A stretch of 64,000 bases of DNA. Source: Achromobacter spanius. GTDB taxonomy: Bacteria; Pseudomonadota; Gammaproteobacteria; Burkholderiales; Burkholderiaceae_B. The stretch lies in contig NZ_CP034689.1 of the NCBI RefSeq assembly GCF_003994415.1, positions 3,472,001-3,536,000 on the forward strand, given 5' to 3'. Below, piece by piece: positions 35,101 to 42,634 of the stretch; position 1 is the first letter of the stretch, and every line of letters begins with the position of its first letter. Under the pieces are notes generated by a model that ran no database searches, was not told where the DNA came from, and saw only the letters and a program-made list of their open reading frames with translations. A program made the translations under genes and the position numbers.

Positions 35101-35742
35101 CAGATAGGCGTCAACCACCGTGGTGTCGCCGCGCGATACGAATTTGATCAGCGGGCTGACTTCGTGCGAGGCCGACACTTGCGTGAAGCCGACTTCGCGG
35201 GCGATGCGGGCCGCGCGCTGTTCATGGCCGGTAGCGTGCCAGGCGTGCATGAACACGATGGCCACTGCGCGGATGCCGCTGTCGTAGGCGGCCTGCATGC
35301 CGGCGCGCAAGCCGGCTTCGTCCAGGTCGCGGATGACTTCGCCATCGGCGGCCACGCGCTCGTCGGCTTCGACGACGGATTCATAAAGCATTTCGGGCAG
35401 CACGACGTTGCGGTCGAACAGCCGCGGCCGGTTCTGATACGCAATGCGCAGCGCATCGCGGAACCCGCGCGTCGTGACCAGCAGCGTGCGCTCGCCCTTG
35501 CGTTCCAGCAAGGCGTTGGTCGCAACGGTGGTGCCCATCTTCACGCACTCGACCTGCTCGACCGGCACGGGCTGACCAGGCGCCACGCCCAGCAGCTTAC
35601 GAATGCCGGCCACGGCCGCGTCGCGATACTGCTCGGGGTTTTCCGACAGCATTTTTGCGGTGGTGGTCGTGCCATCGGGGCGGCGCGCCACGATGTCGGT
35701 GAAGGTGCCCCCACGATCGATCCAGAATTGCCACTTCTTCAT
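32116..35742 (-). CDS. oplAH: 5-oxoprolinase / hydantoinase A-B fusion
   Basis: ATP-dependent ring-opening enzyme of 1208 residues, the single-chain HyuA-HyuB form typical of 5-oxoprolinase (5-oxo-L-proline to L-glutamate). HyuA_N begins with FWIDRGGTFTDIVARRPDG, then GTTVATNALLERKGE, and the actin-like phosphate segments GFDMGGTSTDVSHY and GGGSILHFDG. The HyuB half (about residue 710 onward) shows DFSCAIFDSQARLIANAPHMPVHLGSMGESV, DAYVVNDPYHGGTHLPDVTV, SRGHHADIGG and the glycine-rich C-terminus. Start at 35742 is family-consistent. A MarR-like regulator lies 80 bp upstream on the same strand. Substrate could also be a hydantoin or related lactam. Confidence 0.88.
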   Translation of the reverse strand: MKKWQFWIDRGGTFTDIVARRPDGTTTTAKMLSENPEQYRDAAVAGIRKLLGVAPGQPVPVEQVECVKMGTTVATNALLERKGERTLLVTTRGFRDALRIAYQNRPRLFDRNVVLPEMLYESVVEADERVAADGEVIRDLDEAGLRAGMQAAYDSGIRAVAIVFMHAWHATGHEQRAARIAREVGFTQVSASHEVSPLIKFVSRGDTTVVDAYLSPILKRYVDQVAGELPGIRLMFMQSSGGLTDAHRFRGKDAILSGPAGGIVGMVRTSEIAGFPKVIGFDMGGTSTDVSHYAGEFEREFETQVAGVRMRAPMMSIHTVAAGGGSILHFDGARLRVGPDSAGANPGPACYRRGGPLAVTDCNVLLGKIQPDFFPNVFGPEANEALDRDAVVARFTAMADEVRAATGREMTPEQLAEGFLEIAVGNMAEAIKRISVQRGHDVTEYALTVFGGAGGQHACLVADALGMTTVFAHPLGGVLSAYGMGLADQTDMRQKTVEKVLDASLMGELKDELDVLAEQAVGELRRQHVPEGDISVQRRLHLKYRGTDTALEVAFSTLEQARGDFEAAYRQRYSFLMPNRELVVETISVEATGGGERVGEASVSRTRDGALSARRVVSMYSAGEWRDTPLYVREDMAGGDVVAGPAIISEPNQTTVVEPGWQAELTSQDHFVIRRVEARADRRRIGTQADPVMLEVFNNLFMSIAEQMGYRLQNTAYSVNIKERLDFSCAIFDSQARLIANAPHMPVHLGSMGESVRTVMNANAGRMMPGDAYVVNDPYHGGTHLPDVTVITPVFDHAGREILFYVGSRGHHADIGGTTPGSMPPDSKTVEDEGVLFTNFQLVKNGEFREEAAREILGSGRWPARNPDQNIADMHAQIAANEKGVQELLRMCDHFGLDVVRAYMGHVQDNAEEAVRRVISVLKDGSYEYPLDNGAVIRVAVKVDTQARSAVVDFTGTSPQLDNNFNAPGAIAVAAVLYVFRTMVNDDIPLNDGCLAPLSIILPEGSMLRPNPPASVVAGNVETSMCIVNALYGALGVLAASQGTMNNFTFGNARHQYYETISGGTGAGPVRIDAAGPHDEGFAGTSVVQAHMTNSRLTDPEVLEFRFPVRLESYEIRKGSGGAGRYPGGEGGVRRIRFLEDMTAAILSNNRRFAPFGLAGGQPGAMGRNSIERVDGTIEELGPQDSAQLQPGDVFVVETPGGGGYGKA

Positions 35743-35822
35743 GCCTAATCCTTGAAAACAAACGGCCACGGCGCGTGCCGCCGCGGTCGGGTTGCGGTGT
35801 GCCGGGCCATGCCCGAACAGAT

Positions 35823-36332
35823 TCAGAGTGAGGTTGCCGCCCGTGCGGCCTGGTCGTACAGGCCCGATAGCGAGCGCAAGGCGTGCGCCAGTTGGCGGCT
35901 GAAATCCAGCCCGCCTCCGCCTGGCCCGTCCAGGCCGGCGGTCAGGCATTGCTCGCGGATCTCGCCGTAGCGTTTGAGAATGGCCGCGCCGTCTGGCGTG
36001 ACGCTGTAGAACACTTCCTTGCTGCTGCGTTCGCCCTTGACAACGCCCAGGCGCTCCAGCTTCTTCAGCGCGTAGCTGACGATGTGGGTGTCTTCGACGT
36101 TGAGCGTGAAGCAGATGTCGGCCAGCTTCTTGGCGCGTTGCCGGTGGTAGACATGGTGGAACACCATCACGTCGGTAGGCGTCAGGTCGGGCAGCCCGGC
36201 CGCCGCCATGCAGCGCACCGTCCAGCGGTCAAAGGCATGGCTGGCGATCATCAGGCCGAATTCAACTTCGGACAGATCGGGCGCGCTGCCGCCGGCAAGG
36301 TGGGCCGACGAGGCTATCAACGTGGAGCTCAT
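35823..36332 (-). CDS. Winged-helix MarR-like transcriptional regulator
   Basis: The 169-residue product has a winged-helix core (DVMVFHHVYHRQRAKKLADICFTLNVEDTHIVSYALKKLERLGVVKGERSSKEVFYSVTPDG is the HTH and wing region) within a MarR-like frame. It precedes oplAH on the same strand by 80 bp and may regulate it in response to the lactam or its product. The ATG at 36332 opens a family-like N-terminus. The effector is unknown. Confidence 0.75.
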   Translation of the reverse strand: MSSTLIASSAHLAGGSAPDLSEVEFGLMIASHAFDRWTVRCMAAAGLPDLTPTDVMVFHHVYHRQRAKKLADICFTLNVEDTHIVSYALKKLERLGVVKGERSSKEVFYSVTPDGAAILKRYGEIREQCLTAGLDGPGGGGLDFSRQLAHALRSLSGLYDQAARAATSL

Positions 36333-36487
36333 GAAACGCTCGAACCAAGTTTATCTGGTCGAAATACTAATAATTTATGGGCATTTCATCCATAAAAAAT
36401 AAGAACCAAACGGCCAAAAACGGCCGTTTCAAGGGAATACCCCTAGCGTTGTGGAATGGAAATGCCGCCGGAGGCGGCTTGATGTGC

Positions 36488-37258
36488 TTAGGGCGCGGCC
36501 CAGCCCATGGGCAGATTGGCGCGGATGAGCCAGCCCGCAATCGAAATGCGCGGCGCGATGTCGGGCATGGGGTCGCCCGGGCCGAACCAGCGCGCATCGG
36601 CGATCTCGTCTTCCTGCACGCGGATGTCGCCCGAGACATAGTCGGCGGTAAACGCCACCATCAGGGAATGCGGGAACGGCCAGGGTTGGCTGCCGAAGTA
36701 CTGCAGGTTGCCGACCTTCAGGCCGACTTCCTCGTAGACCTCGCGGTGCACGGTCTCTTCGATGCTCTCGCCCGGTTCCACGAACCCCGCCAGCGCGGTG
36801 TAGCGGGACGTAGCGGTGGTAGTGTGCCGCGCCAGCAGGATGCTGTCGCCCTTGCGGATCAGCACCATCATGGCCGGCGATATGCGCGGGTAGGCTGAAA
36901 AGCCACAGGACGGGCAGCGCAGGCAGAATTCATGCGCCACGCGCTCGGCGGGGGTCCCGCAGGCGCCGCAGAACCGGTGCGTGCGCGCCCATTCGGCGAT
37001 CTGGTAGGCGCGGCCCGCCAGCGCCATGCGCTCGTCGTCCAGCACGCCGAACAGCGACCGCAGCTTCTTGAAGGCATAGCCTTCGGGCGCCTCCAGCGTG
37101 GGGTCCACGTGCATCGTCCGATACGGCGAATCGGGCGTGGTCCAGATCGGCTGCAAGGCCGGCAGGGCCAGGCCGATGCGTTCGCACAATGCCAGATCCG
37201 GCAACAAGCTGGACGCTTCTTCAACCAGCAACTCATCTCGGCGGAAAACGAAATTCAC
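36488..37258 (-). CDS. nudC: NAD(+) diphosphatase / NAD-decapping enzyme NudC
   Basis: Nudix hydrolase of 256 residues that cleaves NADH to NMNH and AMP and removes NAD caps from RNA. It has the four-Cys zinc site CGACGTPAERVAHEFCLRCPSC, the Nudix box GFVEPGESIEETVHREVYEEVGL (G-x5-E-x7-REVYEEVGL), and the NudC hallmark SQPWPFPHSLMVAF. Length is typical. It is divergent from the TRAP dctP gene with a 280-bp gap in which I see no further gene. Confidence 0.95.
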   Translation of the reverse strand: MNFVFRRDELLVEEASSLLPDLALCERIGLALPALQPIWTTPDSPYRTMHVDPTLEAPEGYAFKKLRSLFGVLDDERMALAGRAYQIAEWARTHRFCGACGTPAERVAHEFCLRCPSCGFSAYPRISPAMMVLIRKGDSILLARHTTTATSRYTALAGFVEPGESIEETVHREVYEEVGLKVGNLQYFGSQPWPFPHSLMVAFTADYVSGDIRVQEDEIADARWFGPGDPMPDIAPRISIAGWLIRANLPMGWAAP

Positions 37259-37538
37259 AAGGGGCCTCTGCAGCTTGCATACACAGCCGCAATCTTAGAA
37301 GAAAAACGGGGGCATGAATGCGAGGTGTCCACGGCGTGCACAACGATTTAACCTTCAACGAACTGGCACGCCCAAGCCTAGGATTAACCCGTAAACCGGC
37401 GTTTTTTTCGCGCGATGGTGCCGCGCAGCACCATAGAATGGCACGGCTTTTAGGCCGCGCACCATCCGCGCAGCAGTCTCTTTCAAGAATGCCTATCGGG
37501 CACAACCCGTCTTCACCATTCGCACAGAAGGACCATCC

Positions 37539-38513
37539 ATGTACAAGAAAATCTCAATGCTGGCCGGCAGCATCATCCTGGCATTCAGCGCCGGCGCACA
37601 GGCCGAAACCAAGTGGGATTTGCCCAGCGCCTACCCGGCCAGCAACTTCCACGTTGAAAACCTGACCAGCTTCATCAAGGAAGTGGATACGCTGTCGCAA
37701 GGCAAGCTGAAGATTCAGCTGCACAACAATGCGTCGCTGTACAAGGCGCCGGAAATCAAGCGCGCCGTGCAAGGCAACCAGGCGCAGATCGGCGAAATCC
37801 TGCTGACCAACTTCGCCAACGAAGACCCGATCTACGAACTGGACGGCCTGCCCTTCCTGGCCACCGGCTACGACGCTTCGTTCAAGCTGTACCAGGCGCA
37901 AAAGCCCTTCCTGGAAAAGAAGCTTGAGTCGCAAGGCATGATGCTGCTGTACGCCGTGGCATGGCCGCCCCAAGGCATCTTCGCCAACAAGGAAATCAAG
38001 CAGATCAGCGACATGAAGGGCCTGAAGTGGCGCGCGTACAGCCCGGTCACGGCCAAGATCGCTGAACTGGTGGGCGCGCAACCCGTCACGGTGCAGCAGG
38101 CTGAACTGGCGCAAGCGCTGGCCACCGGCGTGATCGATTCCTACATGTCGTCGGCCTCCACCGGCTACGACACCAAGACCTACGAGTACATCAAGAAGTT
38201 CTACGACACGCAGGCTTGGTTGCCCAAGAACGCCATCATCGTGAACAAGAAGGCGTTTGACGCACTGGACCCGGCCTCGCAGGAAGCCTTGAAGAAGGCC
38301 GGCGCGGATGCCGAAGCACGCGGCTGGAAGCTGTCGCAAGAAAAGAACAAGTGGTATCAGGAACAGCTGGCCAAGAACGGCATGGAAACCATCCAGCCCA
38401 CCGTCGAGCTGAAGGAAGGCCTGTCGGTGATTGGCAAGCGCATGCTGGATGACTGGCTGAAGAAGGCTGGTGCGGACGGCAAAACCATGATCGACACCTA
38501 CAAGAAGCAGTGA
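37539..38513 (+). CDS. dctP: TRAP transporter solute-binding protein (DctP family), system 1
   Basis: Periplasmic binding protein of 324 residues with signal peptide ending near GAQAE. DctP-fold features include LPSAYPASNFHVENLTSF, and the carboxylate-binding Arg165 in MKGLKWRAYSPVTAKIAELVGAQPVTVQQAELAQALATGVIDS. It is the first gene of a dctPQM operon and presumably binds an organic acid. The ligand is not predictable; oplAH and nudC nearby are separately oriented. RBS: AGAAGGA before the ATG. Confidence 0.9.
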   Translation: MYKKISMLAGSIILAFSAGAQAETKWDLPSAYPASNFHVENLTSFIKEVDTLSQGKLKIQLHNNASLYKAPEIKRAVQGNQAQIGEILLTNFANEDPIYELDGLPFLATGYDASFKLYQAQKPFLEKKLESQGMMLLYAVAWPPQGIFANKEIKQISDMKGLKWRAYSPVTAKIAELVGAQPVTVQQAELAQALATGVIDSYMSSASTGYDTKTYEYIKKFYDTQAWLPKNAIIVNKKAFDALDPASQEALKKAGADAEARGWKLSQEKNKWYQEQLAKNGMETIQPTVELKEGLSVIGKRMLDDWLKKAGADGKTMIDTYKKQ

Positions 38514-38520
38514 TAGTTCC

Positions 38521-39021
38521 ATGCGCCGCTTTTTAGATGGTCTTTACGGCGCGGCCGGCCTGTTGGCCGGCTTGTGCACGATAGGCGTCCTGGCGTCGGT
38601 GCTGGCGGCGATCATCGCCCGCCAGCTCGGCTTGAACATTCCGGGCACCGATGCGTATGCAGGCTACTTCATGGCCGCGGCGGGTTTTCTGGCCTTGGCC
38701 AGCACGTTCAAGCACGGCGAACACATCCGTGTGACGCTGTTGCTGAATTCCTTGGCGCCTGCCGGCAGCCGCCGGCTGGATATTTTTGCGCTGGCCGTCG
38801 GCTCGCTGCTGGCGTCGGCCTTTGCGTTCTTCAGCATCAAGCTGACGTACGACTCCTGGCTGTACAACGACATCTCCACCTCCAACGACGCCACGCCGCT
38901 CTGGATTCCGCAGATCAGCATGGCGGTGGGCACGGTGTTGTTCCTGGTCGCCCTTGTCGACGAGTTGATCCGTCGCTCACGCGGCGTGGCCGCCGCTACT
39001 TCGCAGCAATCCCATGAATGA
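38521..39021 (+). CDS. dctQ: TRAP transporter small permease (DctQ), system 1
   Basis: Four-helix inner-membrane subunit of 166 residues (segments near residues 8-35, 43-62, 76-103, 118-140) that partners DctM in sodium-driven solute uptake. It follows dctP by 7 bp and overlaps dctM by 8 bp, so the three genes are translated together. Confidence 0.88.
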   Translation: MRRFLDGLYGAAGLLAGLCTIGVLASVLAAIIARQLGLNIPGTDAYAGYFMAAAGFLALASTFKHGEHIRVTLLLNSLAPAGSRRLDIFALAVGSLLASAFAFFSIKLTYDSWLYNDISTSNDATPLWIPQISMAVGTVLFLVALVDELIRRSRGVAAATSQQSHE

Positions 39022-40315
39022 ACTTCTTGTCATTACCCTATTGGTCGTTTCGATCTTCGCGCTGTTGGGCTGCGGGGTCTGGGTCGGCCTGACGCTGGCC
39101 GGCACGGCCTGGATCGGCATGGAGATCTTCTCCAGCCGCCCCGCGGGCGACGCCATGGCCGTCACCATCTGGGGCGCCTCGTCCAGTTGGACGCTGACCG
39201 CCCTGCCCTTGTTTCTGTGGATGGGCGAGATCCTGTTTCGCACGCGGCTGTCCGAAGACCTGTTCAGGGGCTTGGCGCCGTGGCTGAACCGCTTGCCGGG
39301 CCGGCTGTTGCACACGAACGTGATCGGTTGCGCGATTTTTGCCGCCGTGTCGGGCTCGTCTGCCGCTACCTGCGCCACCGTCGGCAAGATGACCATTCCC
39401 GAGCTGAAGCGCCGTGGCTACCCCGAGGACAAGATCCTGGGCACGCTGTCGGGCGCGGGCACGCTGGGCCTGTTGATTCCGCCTTCGATCATCATGATCG
39501 TGTATGGCGTGGCGGCCGACGTGTCGATCGCCAAGCTGTTCATCGCGGGGATTCTGCCGGGCCTTCTGCTGGCCGTACTGTTCATGGGCTATATCGGCTG
39601 GTGGGCAATACGCAATCCCAAGCAGGTGCCGGCGGCGGATCCCGGCATGCCGTTCATGCAGAAACTGTCGCAGTCGCGGCACCTGATTCCCGTCATGGTG
39701 CTGATCGGCGCGGTGCTGGGTTCCATCTACAGCGGCATCGCCACGGCCACGGAAGCGGCGGCGGTGGGCGTGGTGGGCGCGTTGATCCTGTCGGCGCTGC
39801 AGGGTTCGTTGAACCGGTCGACCTTCATGCAATCGCTCTTGGGCGCTACCCGCCTGTATTGCATGATTGCGCTGATTCTGGCGGGCGCGCAGTTCCTGAC
39901 GCTGGCGATGGGCTATATCGGCCTGCCGCGCGCGCTGGCCGAATGGATCGGCGGGCTGGGCTTGTCGCAGTTTGGCCTGATCATGGCGCTGATGGTGTTC
40001 TTCATCGTGCTGGGATGCTTTCTGGACGGCATTTCGATCGTGGTGCTGACCATGGGCGTGCTGCTGCCGACCGTGCAAGCAGCCGGCATTGACCTGATCT
40101 GGTTCGGCATCTTCATCGTCTTCGTGGTGGAAATGGCACAGATCACGCCGCCGGTGGGCTTCAACCTGTTCGTGCTTTCCGGCATGAGCGGTCGCGAATT
40201 GCCCTATATTGCGCGCGCTTCAATGCCCATGTTCCTGCTGATGGCCATGGCGGTGCTCTTGCTGTACTTCGTACCCGGTATCGCAACCTGGTTGCCGCTG
40301 CACATGAAACTGTGA
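39014..40315 (+). CDS. dctM: TRAP transporter large permease (DctM), system 1
   Basis: Transport channel of 433 residues with about 12 membrane segments, carrying DctM signatures GSSAATCATVGKMTIPELKRRGY, LGLLIPPSIIMIVYGVAADVSIAKLFIAGI and the late ITPPVGFNLFVLSG. It ends the operon, followed by an intrinsic terminator. Confidence 0.93.
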   Translation: MNELLVITLLVVSIFALLGCGVWVGLTLAGTAWIGMEIFSSRPAGDAMAVTIWGASSSWTLTALPLFLWMGEILFRTRLSEDLFRGLAPWLNRLPGRLLHTNVIGCAIFAAVSGSSAATCATVGKMTIPELKRRGYPEDKILGTLSGAGTLGLLIPPSIIMIVYGVAADVSIAKLFIAGILPGLLLAVLFMGYIGWWAIRNPKQVPAADPGMPFMQKLSQSRHLIPVMVLIGAVLGSIYSGIATATEAAAVGVVGALILSALQGSLNRSTFMQSLLGATRLYCMIALILAGAQFLTLAMGYIGLPRALAEWIGGLGLSQFGLIMALMVFFIVLGCFLDGISIVVLTMGVLLPTVQAAGIDLIWFGIFIVFVVEMAQITPPVGFNLFVLSGMSGRELPYIARASMPMFLLMAMAVLLLYFVPGIATWLPLHMKL

Positions 40316-40333
40316 CGCCTTAAGGCAGCACGC

Positions 40334-40365
40334 AAAACCGGTCGCCCAGGCGGCCGGTTTTTTTT
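40334..40365 (+). terminator. Intrinsic terminator of TRAP operon 1
   Basis: AAAACCGG-TCGC and GCGG-CCGGTTTT form a GC-rich stem followed by a run of eight T residues, 19 bp after the dctM stop. Confidence 0.92.
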
Positions 40366-40478
40366 CGCCTACGCCTTGTTCCAACCGCCCGCGCGTTTAC
40401 GGTTCTGTAAACCAGGGAAAACGCCAAAACCGATTGGGTACTACAGAAGCCTCAACTTTCTTAGAATCCCCTGGCGCC

Positions 40479-40509
40479 AAACGGCTGCACCAAATTGGCG
40501 CAGCCGTTT
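40479..40509. promoter_or_regulatory. 31-bp near-perfect palindrome upstream of the porin gene
   Basis: Arms AAACGGCTGC and GCAGCCGTTT enclose an inner palindrome CCAA-A-TTGG; 14 of 15 base pairs match. It lies about 150 bp before the porin start with no T-tract, so it is more likely an operator or a leader RNA structure than a terminator. Function is unassigned. Confidence 0.6.
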
Positions 40510-40659
40510 CGCACACCCCATTGGGCCTATGCTCCGGACCCGCGCTGAATCCAAAGCGTCGGTGCAAAAGCTCAGCATCGGACGATCCGTCCGGCGCAAT
40601 ATCCCCGGCCACAAGCCGGATGCAATCAAAATAAATCAGCTACACAGGAGGAGTTCTCA

Positions 40660-41733
40660 GTGAAACGCATCTCTCTTGCACTTGCCGCCTGCGGTATGGG
40701 CTTGGCCGCCGGCGCCGCTTCGGCGGAAACCAGCGTCACCCTGTACGGCATCGCCGACGTCAGCATCCGCTACCTGAGCACCAGCGCCGGCAGCGTTGGC
40801 CAGGACGGCAGCCGTGTGTCGATGGAAAACGGCGCCATCTCAAACAGCCGTTGGGGCCTGCGCGGCTCTGAAGACCTGGGCAATGGCAACCGCGCCTTCT
40901 TCCGCCTGGAAAACGGCTTCAACATGCAGAACGGCAATTCGTCCGCCACGGGCAAGGCGTTTGGCCGACTGGCCTACGTGGGCCTGGACGGCGGCGGCAT
41001 CGGCCAACTGACCTTGGGCTTGCAGAACACGCCCATGTTCGATCTGCTGGCCGATCACTTCGACCCGCTGACCGTGGGCAACTACGATCAGAACGCCTGG
41101 TTGCCCGCCGCCATGTCGCGCGTGCGCACCAACAACATGACCAAGTATTCCAACACCATTGGCGACCTGTCATTGGCGTTGTCGTGGGCTAACGGCGAAA
41201 GCTGGGAAGACCACAAGGCCGGCCAACAATACGGCGCCAGCCTGCGCTACATGGTCGGCAAGCTGGGCCTGGGCGCGGCGTATCAGCAAACCTACGACGG
41301 CCTGGATTCGGATCTGCGCCAACGCGTCTGGAACCTGAACGCGTCCTATCAGTTCGACAGCGCCAAGGTGTTCGTCGGCTACTTCAATGGCCGCGACGAA
41401 ACCGGCTGGGTCAATGCCGTCATGGGCGGCGCCACCAGCACCGCCGGCCTGAACCGTAAGGACAACGGCTACTTCGCCGGCGTCACCTGGCAAGCCACGC
41501 CGCGCTGGGCCATCACCGGCGCGGGCTACTACGACCAAAGCAAAAACGTGGTTGAAGACGGCGACAAGGGCAAGCGCTATGCGCTGGTGGCCGTGGCGGA
41601 ATACGCGCTGTCCAAGCGCTCGCAGGTCTACGGCACCGTGGACTGGAACAAGGTCAGCGACGCCGCCAGCAATGAAATTGCCGGCAAGAACCACCAGGTG
41701 GGTGCGGCCGTGGGCTTCCGCCACATTTTCTAA
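40660..41733 (+). CDS. Outer membrane porin (Burkholderiales general porin type)
   Basis: Trimeric-type 16-strand diffusion porin of 357 residues. It has a signal peptide ending AGAASAE, the canonical mature start TSVTLYGIADVSIRY, the SRWGLRGSEDLGNGNRAFFRLENGF region, alternating amphipathic strands, and the terminal GFRHIF with C-terminal Phe. The start is GTG with AGGAGG eight bases upstream. It is a single gene with its own terminator; its pore specificity is unknown, though placement between two TRAP systems fits uptake of small anions. Confidence 0.92.
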   Translation: MKRISLALAACGMGLAAGAASAETSVTLYGIADVSIRYLSTSAGSVGQDGSRVSMENGAISNSRWGLRGSEDLGNGNRAFFRLENGFNMQNGNSSATGKAFGRLAYVGLDGGGIGQLTLGLQNTPMFDLLADHFDPLTVGNYDQNAWLPAAMSRVRTNNMTKYSNTIGDLSLALSWANGESWEDHKAGQQYGASLRYMVGKLGLGAAYQQTYDGLDSDLRQRVWNLNASYQFDSAKVFVGYFNGRDETGWVNAVMGGATSTAGLNRKDNGYFAGVTWQATPRWAITGAGYYDQSKNVVEDGDKGKRYALVAVAEYALSKRSQVYGTVDWNKVSDAASNEIAGKNHQVGAAVGFRHIF

Positions 41734-41752
41734 AACCTGGCGTCCCCAAGAC

Positions 41753-41787
41753 AAAGACCCATCGCATGGTTGTGATGGGTCTTTTTT
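41753..41787 (+). terminator. Intrinsic terminator of the porin gene
   Basis: AAAGACCCATC and GATGGGTCTTT pair as an 11-bp stem around a 10-base loop with a T-run. It ends two bases before the convergent DUF1445 gene stop codon. Confidence 0.9.
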
Positions 41788-41788
41788 C

Positions 41789-42595
41789 TTACAGCATCGC
41801 CATGCGGCTGTTGACCAGGTCGGTCACCAGCATATGCCCCGGGGCGTGCGTGATGCAGAACTCCGGGCGCACGGACGACACCACGGACTGCGGCGTCACG
41901 CCGCAAGCCCAGAACACCGGCATTTCGCCGGCGCGGATCTCAACCGCGTCGCCGTAATCCGGCCGGTTGATATCCGCGATGCCGATCAGCGCGGGGTCGC
42001 CAATGTGCACCGGCGCGCCATGCACCGACGGAAAGCGCGACGTGACCTGGATGGCGCGGATGGCGTCAGCCGCCTTCAAGGGCCGCATGGACACCACCAG
42101 CGGGCCGCTGAACGAGCCGGCCGGATGCGTGGGGATGTTGGTGCGGTACATGGGCACGTTGCAGCCCTGCTCGATGTGGCGCACCGGCAAGCCGTTGTCC
42201 AGCATGGCTTCTTCAAACGAAAACGAGCAGCCGATCAGAAACGACACCAGATCATCGCGCCAGATATCGCGCACATCGGTGGGTTCGGCCACCAGCTCGC
42301 CGTTCTTCCAGACGCGGTAGCGCGGGATGTCGGTGCGGATGTCGATGTCCTGGCCCAATTCCGGCAAGGCCGGGTTGCCGGGTTCGGACATGGCCAGCAA
42401 GGGGCAAGGCTTGGGGTTGCGCTGGCAGAAATGCAGAAACTCGGCGGCCAGCGCGCGCGGCAGGATGGCCAGGTTGGCCTGAACGTGCCCCGGCGCCAGG
42501 TTGGCCGTGGGGCCGATCAGGCGCCCACTACGGGCGTCCAGCCGCGCCTGGCGGGCCAGTTCGACACTATTGCGTACTACGTCGACGGGCGACAT
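41789..42595 (-). CDS. DUF1445 family putative hydro-lyase (D-glutamate cyclase-like)
   Basis: The 268-residue product is of the YcsI/DUF1445 type, annotated as putative hydro-lyases and related to the N-terminal part of D-glutamate cyclase. Conserved-looking segments are PTANLAPGHVQANLAILP, DIWRDDLVSFLIGCSFSFEEAML, MYRTNIPTHPAGSFSGPLVVSMRP and ITHAPGHMLVTD. It is the last gene of a minus-strand operon with a TRAP transporter, DUF2848 and an amidase, so it likely acts on the imported compound or its amidase product. Reaction uncertain. Confidence 0.82.
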   Translation of the reverse strand: MSPVDVVRNSVELARQARLDARSGRLIGPTANLAPGHVQANLAILPRALAAEFLHFCQRNPKPCPLLAMSEPGNPALPELGQDIDIRTDIPRYRVWKNGELVAEPTDVRDIWRDDLVSFLIGCSFSFEEAMLDNGLPVRHIEQGCNVPMYRTNIPTHPAGSFSGPLVVSMRPLKAADAIRAIQVTSRFPSVHGAPVHIGDPALIGIADINRPDYGDAVEIRAGEMPVFWACGVTPQSVVSSVRPEFCITHAPGHMLVTDLVNSRMAML

Positions 42596-42634
42596 GACAA
42601 TTCCTCTTGATGCAGGTTGTGGTGCGCCAGGCGA

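Larger units (their letters stand above)
40316..40659. other. 344-bp gap between dctM and porin gene
   Basis: Contains the dctM terminator (40334-40365), the 31-bp palindrome at 40479-40509 and the porin Shine-Dalgarno AGGAGG at 40646-40651. I see no further gene and no convincing -35/-10 pair. Confidence 0.7.

Noticed and set aside
33025..35748. A 907-codon plus-strand open frame opposite the 5-oxoprolinase gene
   Set aside because: It is the antisense shadow of a GC-rich gene with strong third-position bias; no family features, and the minus-strand product is a complete known enzyme.
37361..37466. Two TGGCACG motifs upstream of the first TRAP operon, looking like sigma-54 -24 boxes
   Set aside because: Neither has a GC at the -12 position after four bases, so neither is a sigma-54 promoter.
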